Shown here piece by piece: positions 12,990-18,711 of a stretch of DNA of 18,711 bases. Location of the stretch: positions 1 to 18,711 of the forward strand of contig CAMEZN010000002.1 of NCBI GenBank assembly GCA_945947845.1, written 5' to 3'. The notes beneath the pieces were generated by a model. The model saw only the letters and a program-made list of their open reading frames with translations. It ran no database searches and had not been told where the DNA came from. The DNA comes from an uncultured Mucispirillum sp. Its GTDB lineage: Bacteria > Chrysiogenota > Deferribacteres > Deferribacterales > Mucispirillaceae. The position numbers were made by a program, and so were the translations under genes. Each line of letters begins with the position of its first letter. Within the stretch, counting starts at the first letter, position 1.

Positions 12990-13199
12990 ATGATTTTAAT
13001 AAAATTTCTAATTTTTACAGCAATTATTCTAGGGATATTTGCTTTAATATATAAATATTTTGATAAAATTAAAGTTGGTTATACAAAAATTAAAGAAAAA
13101 GTGCAGGTAGTTATTTCTATTGTAAAAGTAAAAATAATGAATGTTTATATAGTTATTAAAAACTTTTTTGGCAGAATATTTACCAGCGCAGGCAGGTAG
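12990..13199 (+). CDS. Small membrane protein, 69 aa, lysis module
   Basis: One hydrophobic N-terminal helix (about 2-22, ILIKFLIFTAIILGIFALIY) is followed by a basic amphipathic tail with further hydrophobic stretches (VQVVISIVKVKI). AGGAG lies nine bases before the ATG. Its place between the spanins and a holin-like gene suggests a holin, pinholin or antiholin role; no family is recognised. Confidence 0.7.
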   Translation: MILIKFLIFTAIILGIFALIYKYFDKIKVGYTKIKEKVQVVISIVKVKIMNVYIVIKNFFGRIFTSAGR

Positions 13200-13201
13200 C
13201 G

Positions 13202-13498
13202 ATGGAAACTGAAGTTATTAATACATTAGCTAATTCAACTAATGTAGTGATTTTAATGCTCTTGTGTTCAGGTCCGCTTTTTGGAGCAGGAATATTATTT
13301 ATTGCTTACAGATTTATTAACAAGTTTGGTGAAAGATTTGTTAATGCAGTAGATGATATTGCAAAACAGACAAAAATGATGGGTGAAATTATTGAAAGTA
13401 TGCGTGAAGAAATTGAAGATGTAAAAGCAATCACATCTGATAATAACCGCAGGCTTGAAATTATTGAAAAGACGGGGTTATCAATTCATGGCAGATAA
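13202..13498 (+). CDS. Holin-like protein, BhlA/UviB-like layout
   Basis: The 98-aa product starts METEVINTLANSTNVVILML, has one membrane helix at about 15-38 and a charged coiled-coil tail (about 45-92). This order of a short N-terminus, one membrane helix and a charged helical tail recalls BhlA/UviB holin-like proteins. It begins 2 bp after the previous gene and overlaps the terminase small subunit start. With the endolysin lacking a signal peptide, a holin is expected here. Function is inferred from layout and context. Confidence 0.65.
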   Translation: METEVINTLANSTNVVILMLLCSGPLFGAGILFIAYRFINKFGERFVNAVDDIAKQTKMMGEIIESMREEIEDVKAITSDNNRRLEIIEKTGLSIHGR

Positions 13499-13934
13499 AG
13501 ACTTCGGGGCAGAAAGCCCACAGGCTGAAGTTAGAGAGTATTGCTTTCGCGTGTGGCGGGCATGTAATCGTGATTTTTCTGCAACCGAAAGGCAGATAAA
13601 AAAAGAAGATTACTGCTCTGTTACACGCTCTACTCTTTCACGCTGGGCAAAAAAATATGGCTGGATAGAAAGAGCTGATAGTTTAGATTTAAAAGAAGAA
13701 AAAGCTGAATCAGTAGAACAGCAGGTATTAAATGATTTGGTAAAAATCCATGAAAAAATAATGCTGTATGTAGCAAACCAGCCAATAGATGAAGTTGATA
13801 CTGCTAAGATTAACTCTCTTGTAAATAATGCAAAGCAGATTGCAGATATTACAGACAAAATAAGAAAAAGCAAGCAGGAAGCACTGCTTGATGATGATAA
13901 AGAGCAAGTGCAGTTTAATTTTAAGAGTGTGTAA
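13488..13934 (+). CDS. Terminase small subunit
   Basis: From the ATG at 13488 the product is 148 aa. An N-terminal helix-turn-helix (about 25-65, with RSTLSRWAKKYGWIERAD) is typical of terminase small subunits that pick the packaging start on phage DNA. A helical middle and C-terminal part serves for oligomerisation and contact with the large subunit. The gene overlaps the holin-like gene by 11 bp, and its stop overlaps the start of the large subunit (TAATG). A TTG start at 13455 is possible but adds only sequence overlapping the upstream gene. Confidence 0.78.
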   Translation: MADKDFGAESPQAEVREYCFRVWRACNRDFSATERQIKKEDYCSVTRSTLSRWAKKYGWIERADSLDLKEEKAESVEQQVLNDLVKIHEKIMLYVANQPIDEVDTAKINSLVNNAKQIADITDKIRKSKQEALLDDDKEQVQFNFKSV

Positions 13935-15118
13935 TGAAACCTAAAAAACATATAGATATAAATTGCCCTGCTGTGTTTCGTGGGCTGTGGGAAAATAAGT
14001 GCCGTTATAAAGTTTTATATGGTGGCCGTGGCAGTGGTAAAACACATCAAGTAGCAGAATATCTTGTTGTAAACAGTTTATTACAAAAAGAAAAAATACT
14101 ATGCACACGAGAAATACAGCGAAGTATTAAAGAAAGTGTTCATGCTGTGTTGGTAAGTAAAATTAATGCTTTAGGATTAGATAAGTATTTTACAGTTACA
14201 GAAAATAAAATAAGCAACATAGCAGGCAGCGAGTTTATTTTTGCAGGCTTACGTATGAATATAGATAGTATCAAATCTATTGAAGGCATTAGTAAATGCT
14301 GGATTGAAGAAGCTCAAAGCGTAAGTCGTAAAAGTTTAGATATTTTAAGACCAACGATAAGAGCAAAAGATAGTGAAATAATAATAACATTTAATCCAGA
14401 GCGAGAGCAGGACCCAGTGTGGCAGGATTTTATTATTAATACACCTGATTCTGCTTATGTTCAAAAGGTTAATTATTATGATAACCCATTTTTTCCAGAT
14501 GATTTGGAAAAAGAAAGAAAAGAATGCTTTGATAAAAATCAAGATGATTACAAATGGATTTGGTTAGGCGAGCTTAGAAAAATAAGCGATGCTCAAATCT
14601 TTAAAAATATATTTGAAGTGCGTGAGTTTGAAACTCTAGAAAATGCAAGATTTTTTCATGGTGCTGACTGGGGATATGCTAATGACCCTACGGCGCTTAT
14701 ACGCTGCTACATACATGAAGGCTGCTTATATATAGACCAGGAAGTGTGTGAGCTGCATGTGGAATTAGATGATTTACCAAAATTATTTAATAGAATAACA
14801 ACAGCTAAAAAATGGCCAACATATGGAGATAGTGCCCGTCCTGATATTATAAAATATATGCAGCGTAAAGGTTATCACATACGCAAAGCTGATAAATGGT
14901 CAGGTTCTATTGAGCAAGGTATTGGATATATCAGAAATTTTGAAAAAGTTATTATTCACCCAAGGTGTGAAAATACTATTGATGAGTTTAAAAAATACAG
15001 CTGGAAACAGGATAGAAATACAAATGAAATACTGCCTGTTCCAGAAGATAAATTTAATCACTGTATAGATGCATTGAGATATGCACTTTATAAAAAAATT
15101 AAACGAACAGACAAATAA
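13934..15118 (+). CDS. terL: Terminase large subunit (PBSX/Terminase_3 type)
   Basis: This packaging motor cuts phage DNA and pumps it into proheads. The 394-aa product has the Walker A GGRGSGKT (30-37), the Walker B CWIEEAQ (122-128) and a coupling motif ITFNPE (151-156). The RNase H-like nuclease domain has acidic residues D245 (GADWGY), D299 (YGDSARPD) and D379 (HCIDALRYAL). These signatures match the PBSX group. Mu gp28 is about 550 aa, so this phage has exchanged its packaging module. Mu-like phages package headful from a site near one end; whether this one does cannot be told from the sequence. Confidence 0.95.
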   Translation: MKPKKHIDINCPAVFRGLWENKCRYKVLYGGRGSGKTHQVAEYLVVNSLLQKEKILCTREIQRSIKESVHAVLVSKINALGLDKYFTVTENKISNIAGSEFIFAGLRMNIDSIKSIEGISKCWIEEAQSVSRKSLDILRPTIRAKDSEIIITFNPEREQDPVWQDFIINTPDSAYVQKVNYYDNPFFPDDLEKERKECFDKNQDDYKWIWLGELRKISDAQIFKNIFEVREFETLENARFFHGADWGYANDPTALIRCYIHEGCLYIDQEVCELHVELDDLPKLFNRITTAKKWPTYGDSARPDIIKYMQRKGYHIRKADKWSGSIEQGIGYIRNFEKVIIHPRCENTIDEFKKYSWKQDRNTNEILPVPEDKFNHCIDALRYALYKKIKRTDK

Positions 15119-15120
15119 AT

Positions 15121-17322
15121 ATGAAAAGAAATAACAATACAAGACAAAAACAAAATTTGTTGAAAGTCAGCTGGCAAGTTGTGCAGAACCTGCTTAACCG
15201 CGATGAAAATAGAAGCATACGCAGGCAGTATGGCGTGCCGCTTACAAATGCTGGTGAATCTGTAAAAGTTGCCATGGATGCCGCACTTGAAACTAGCGGG
15301 CATTTTACTACTATCAGAAATGCAGTAGCAAGTGGTGGCATTGATGCATACCCTCAGTTCTTAGGTTATGCATATCTTTCAGGCTTGCAGCAAAATGGAT
15401 TTATACGTGCAGGCGTTGAAGGTCTTGCAGATGATATGACAGCTCGCTTTATAGAGTTAATAAGGACATCAGATATTGAGAATAATGATGATGATAAAAT
15501 AAATAAAATTAATGAATATTTAAACGCCTTTCAAATAAAAGAGCTTTTTAATAAAGCTGCGGCTTTATGCGGATATTTTGGTGGCTGTTTAATTTATGTA
15601 GATACTGATGATGAAGATTTATTATCAGCTTTGGATGAAAAAAGTTTAAATCACAGCATTAAAGGATATGTGCTTATTGAGCCTATAAATGTTTATCCTG
15701 GTAGATATAACAGCACTAACCCATTAAGGGCTGATTATTTTATACCAGAAACATGGATTGTACTTGGTCAGGAAGTGCACGCATCAAGGCTTTTATATTT
15801 AGCAGCTGATGAAGTGAATATGCTTTTAAAACCTGCATATAATTTCTTTGGCATTGCACCAGCACAGATTGCAGCAGACAGCGTAAGCCATTTTATTAAA
15901 GATAGAGAAGCTGCCAGCAGGCTGCTGCATAAATACAGCTTACTTGTTTTTAAAACAGATATGGGCTCTGCATTATATAGCGGAAACCCTGAAGAGCTTT
16001 ACTCTCGTGTAAAAGTCTTAGCAGATTTTAGAGATAATAACAGTGTGATTATTATTGATAAAGAAGATGAAGATATAGTTACAGTTACTACAAGCCTTGC
16101 AGGTGTTACTGATGTGGTGCGCTTAAGCTTAGAGCTTATGCCTATTATGTTTCGCCAGCCTTTAACAAAATTTTTAGGCATAAGCCCTGGTGGTATGAAT
16201 GCTACTGGTGAAAGTGATGAAAATAACTGGAATGAATATGTACTCTCGCAGTGTGAGAAAATATTTAGAAAGCCTGTTAAAAGGTTACTTGAGCTTATTC
16301 AATATGATTTATTTGGTGAAGTTGATGAGTGCATAGATTTCATATTTCAAGTGCAATCATCTAATGATGAAGTAAAAGAAATTAATAATAATAAAATTAA
16401 AGCAGATACTTATGTACAGCTTACGAGTGCCGGCATTATCAGCCCAGAAGAAGCAAGAAAGGCACTGGCTGAAGATGAGAAATCTGGGTTTAACAGTATA
16501 GATGTTGATGCTGTACCAGAAGTGCCAGAAACAGGCAATGAAGACTTGTTTAGTGCTTTTGATGAGTGGAAAGAAGAAGACCATGACAGAGATGAAAATG
16601 GCAGGTTTACTTCTTCTAGTTCTTCTAAAACTGCAAATAAAAAAGATAAACTTAAAGAAAAAGAAGAAATGGAAGATAAAGCACGTGAAGCTCAACTTAA
16701 TTTTTATAAAAAAAGCACAGATACTGTTAATGAAGTTTTAAACACAATATCTGATTTAAGAAAAGAAAATTTAGAAGTTGTTCCATGGAAAAATCGTCTT
16801 GGGCAAACATCTATATATGTAAAATATTTAGGTAGTGAAATTAGAATATCAGACCACAATAAAAATATGAATTTTGATACAAGCGATTATCACATACGAC
16901 TAGATGATAGTAATAATTTTAAACAAGTAAGAGAAGAACTTCCAAAAGTTATAACAAAAATTAATCAAAGAGTAGATGAACAAACTAATATGAGAAATGA
17001 AAAAATAAATAAATATGAAGAACAAAGAAAAAAAGATGTATCAGAAATAAAAAATAAAAGAGCAAAAGAATTGCCTGAGATAAAAAATCAAACTAAAGAG
17101 TACATGAAAAATTTTGAAAATCATCCATACAGAAAAGAGATAGAAGATTTAGTTGATATATATATCAATGATTATCTTAATGTAGAGGATTACCCTAGTT
17201 ATGAACGGCAAGATTTTGATAAATTGCAAACTGCTTTTAGATTTCCTAATGCAAAACAAAGAAATCAATACATAGGGAAATTGAAATATGAAAAAAACAA
17301 AACAATCAATCAAGATGAATAA
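15121..17322 (+). CDS. DUF1073-type portal with a long C-terminal extension
   Basis: Residues 1-470 match the DUF1073/Phage_portal_3 family, seen in FLGISPGGMNATGESDENNW (351-370) and RQPLTKFLG. Portals form the ring through which DNA enters the head. The chain then continues to 733 aa, whereas family members usually end near 450-500. At 487-497 lies DHDRDENGRFT, a linker motif common at the junction between phage head proteins and extra C-terminal domains. Beyond it is a small beta-rich region (TSIYVKYLGSEIRISDHNKN, 563-582) and a long charged helix (about 600-680). The extension is more AT-rich than the core and looks acquired. No clear ribosome site precedes the ATG, so coupling to terL is likely. 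Confidence 0.85.
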   Translation: MKRNNNTRQKQNLLKVSWQVVQNLLNRDENRSIRRQYGVPLTNAGESVKVAMDAALETSGHFTTIRNAVASGGIDAYPQFLGYAYLSGLQQNGFIRAGVEGLADDMTARFIELIRTSDIENNDDDKINKINEYLNAFQIKELFNKAAALCGYFGGCLIYVDTDDEDLLSALDEKSLNHSIKGYVLIEPINVYPGRYNSTNPLRADYFIPETWIVLGQEVHASRLLYLAADEVNMLLKPAYNFFGIAPAQIAADSVSHFIKDREAASRLLHKYSLLVFKTDMGSALYSGNPEELYSRVKVLADFRDNNSVIIIDKEDEDIVTVTTSLAGVTDVVRLSLELMPIMFRQPLTKFLGISPGGMNATGESDENNWNEYVLSQCEKIFRKPVKRLLELIQYDLFGEVDECIDFIFQVQSSNDEVKEINNNKIKADTYVQLTSAGIISPEEARKALAEDEKSGFNSIDVDAVPEVPETGNEDLFSAFDEWKEEDHDRDENGRFTSSSSSKTANKKDKLKEKEEMEDKAREAQLNFYKKSTDTVNEVLNTISDLRKENLEVVPWKNRLGQTSIYVKYLGSEIRISDHNKNMNFDTSDYHIRLDDSNNFKQVREELPKVITKINQRVDEQTNMRNEKINKYEEQRKKDVSEIKNKRAKELPEIKNQTKEYMKNFENHPYRKEIEDLVDIYINDYLNVEDYPSYERQDFDKLQTAFRFPNAKQRNQYIGKLKYEKNKTINQDE

Positions 17323-17436
17323 ACCCTGTTTTTACTGTTTAATTTTGTTTATTTTTAAAGATTTTTAATTTTATGGGTGTTTTATCATAAAGCGAGCTTA
17401 AAGAGCAAATAAGGCAAAATTTTAAAAGAGTTTAAA
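17323..17436 (+). other. Spacer between portal and MuF gene with a possible coding remnant
   Basis: This 114-bp stretch is AT-rich, whereas portal and MuF genes are usually adjacent. In the last 50 bases a short frame reads SELKEQIRQNFKRV and stops one base before the MuF ATG, which is how an upstream gene would normally end there. It is preceded by a stop codon. It may be the left-over end of the original portal gene after the C-terminal exchange. Confidence 0.3.
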
Positions 17437-18258
17437 ATGAGAGTTAATGGAAGAGTTAGAGCATCAGCAGCTGTAAAGCAAAAATATTTTAAAAGATTGA
17501 TGAGTATTATTGATGAAATGAATAACTCAGTGAATTGGTGGCTGGGTGCTAGATATAAAGAGAATGAGAAAGAGATAGTAGCTCAAGACAGCGCAGCTAA
17601 TAATATTGAAAAAGAATTAAAAGATTTAATGAAGCGTTGGAGTAAACGCTTTGATGAAGCAGCAAAAGACATTGCAAAAGATTTTGTAAAAAGTGCAGTA
17701 AATCACAGCACAAATAATTTAAAGGCTCTTTTAAAAAAAGCTGGGTGGACTACTAACTTAAAATTATCACGCAAAGCCCAGGATAAATTAAAAGCCATGA
17801 TGATTGAAAATATAAATTTAATTAAAAGCATACCAGAAAAATATTTTACTGAGCTTACTACTGTTACAATGCAGAGCATTACTCGTGGCAGAGATTTAGC
17901 ATATTTAAAAGATGAAATTAAAAAACGCTATGGTGTTGTAGAACGCAGAGCCGCTTTAATTGCACGTGACCAAAATAATAAGGCTACTTCAATAATTACT
18001 CATACAGAGTATGAAGAACTAGGTATTACAGAAGCTATTTGGAAGCACAACCCAGGAAGTCGTGAGCCACGCCATGAGCATGTTATAGCAAATAATAAAG
18101 TATATGATATTTCCAAAGGAATGTATTTTGAAAGCGCTGGTAGATATGTATTTCCCGGAGAAGAAATAAACTGCGGCTGCACAAGTGAGCCAATTATACC
18201 AGAGATTAGGAACTTGCAGCTTAAACGAATAGAAAAACAAGAGATGAATAATGAGTGA
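17437..18258 (+). CDS. Phage head morphogenesis protein, MuF/SPP1 gp7 family
   Basis: The 273-aa product has the C-terminal MuF motif block: VERRAALIARDQNNKATSII (168-187), EAIWKHNPGSREPRHEH (199-215) and FPGEEINCGC (239-248). These match PF04233-type proteins, minor head proteins found beside portals that take part in head assembly and may be ejected with DNA. The N-terminal 150 residues are helical. No toxin domain follows the motif. The ribosome site is weak (AAAAGAG). It overlaps the next gene by 8 bp. Confidence 0.88.
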   Translation: MRVNGRVRASAAVKQKYFKRLMSIIDEMNNSVNWWLGARYKENEKEIVAQDSAANNIEKELKDLMKRWSKRFDEAAKDIAKDFVKSAVNHSTNNLKALLKKAGWTTNLKLSRKAQDKLKAMMIENINLIKSIPEKYFTELTTVTMQSITRGRDLAYLKDEIKKRYGVVERRAALIARDQNNKATSIITHTEYEELGITEAIWKHNPGSREPRHEHVIANNKVYDISKGMYFESAGRYVFPGEEINCGCTSEPIIPEIRNLQLKRIEKQEMNNE

Positions 18259-18711
18259 AGTACTAGCATTTGATACAAAACGGCATAAAGATATTAATGG
18301 TTACTTACATGTTGAAATAAGCCCGTTGACAAAGGAAACAGTAAATCCGTACTACGGGCGAGAAATACCCGGCTGGGAAGAGAAAGGATTAGACCCTGAA
18401 AAAGTATATTATGGCTACCGTGCAGGCAGTGAGTTAAAAAAAGCATTAAACACATTCAACGGCATACCAGTGCTTGATGAACATAAGCTAGATAGCGCAG
18501 AACATCCATTAAAAGAAGAACGAGTGGGATATACAGGCACATCTGCTAAGTGGGAAGCTCCATATATTATGAATGCTTTAATTATAACAGATGCAGCTGC
18601 TATTGAGCTGATTGAAAGTAATAAACAGCGAGAGCTGTCAGCTAGCTATCGTTATAAACCTGTGTTTAAATCTGGATATTTTAATGGTGAAAAGTATGAC
18701 TTTATTATGAT
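18251..18711 (+). CDS. DUF2213-type protein, probable prohead protease, 3' end outside window
   Basis: The first 153 codons are present and the gene leaves the window. The protein starts MSEVLAFDTKRHKDINGYLH and carries segments typical of the DUF2213 family, thought to be a herpesvirus-type prohead protease. H78 lies in VLDEHKL, another histidine in SAEHPL, and S130 in RELSASYRYKP, which fits the family's nucleophile serine. The enzyme would cut scaffold and head proteins during capsid maturation. It overlaps the MuF gene by 8 bp, as expected for a tightly packed head operon. Confidence 0.8.
   Translation, partial: MSEVLAFDTKRHKDINGYLHVEISPLTKETVNPYYGREIPGWEEKGLDPEKVYYGYRAGSELKKALNTFNGIPVLDEHKLDSAEHPLKEERVGYTGTSAKWEAPYIMNALIITDAAAIELIESNKQRELSASYRYKPVFKSGYFNGEKYDFIM

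Noticed and set aside
15121..17322. Anti-CBASS nuclease Acb1
   Set aside because: The DUF1073 portal family is named in some databases after the N-terminal part of Acb1-like proteins. The C-terminal extension here shows no pair of HxT/HxS motifs needed for a 2H phosphoesterase, so a cyclic-nucleotide cutting activity is not supported.
17437..18258. MuF polymorphic toxin
   Set aside because: Some MuF proteins carry C-terminal toxin domains. This one ends about 25 residues after the conserved CGC motif, so no toxin domain is present.

Overview
This window looks like the central part of a Mu-type transposable phage, most likely an integrated prophage, in an AT-rich Gram-negative host. The call rests on a DDE transposase (MuA type), an AAA+ target-activator ATPase (MuB type) and a Gam protein, followed on the other side by lysis and head genes (M15 endolysin, inner and outer spanins, holin-like protein, terminase, DUF1073-type portal, MuF-like protein, DUF2213-type protein). 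Spanins imply an outer membrane. The low GC would suit hosts such as Deferribacterota or Campylobacterota, but the sequence alone does not name the host. Neither phage end nor a host junction is visible.

Layout. (1) Positions 1-8517, minus strand: a leftward early operon starting at a promoter near 8656-8685. In transcription order it holds a small Ner-like HTH protein, a BRO-N antirepressor-like protein, several small unknown proteins, an IclR-type winged HTH, a 488-aa coiled-coil protein with a cysteine cluster, an unknown 177-aa protein, transposase A, ATPase B, Gam and a partial unknown gene leaving the window. (2) 8518-8742: divergent control region with two 18-bp operators, TACAC-N8-GTGTA, 31 bp apart; one exactly fills the spacer of the early promoter. 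(3) 8743-10926, plus strand: an XRE repressor followed by a very AT-rich block of unrecognised genes that looks like lysogenic cargo, closed by two tandem terminators. (4) 10982-11316: gene-free region before the late genes. (5) 11317-13498: lysis module. (6) 13488-18711: packaging and head genes.

The divergent layout (transposition genes leftward, structural genes rightward) resembles the BcepMu branch rather than Mu itself, and the terminase is of the PBSX/Terminase_3 type, so the phage is a mosaic.

The most unusual signal is a family of structured intergenic elements, not a protein. Three copies (minus strand 4236-4325, plus strand 7217-7310, plus strand 11217-11303) share the same order of parts: a GGA motif (in clear 6-bp hairpin loops in two copies), a conserved CCG(T/C)CGC..GCGTAAG block, a stem whose sequence changes while pairing is kept, then a perfect 12-bp hairpin with an AGGA or CGGA loop. 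The loop of the 7277 copy matches the published CsrA SELEX consensus (RUACARGGAUGU) at every position. A longer 5' module is shared by the elements on either side of the endolysin gene. They may be CsrA-binding RNAs or a mobile palindromic DNA repeat; the mixed orientation relative to the genes is the main point for the second reading.
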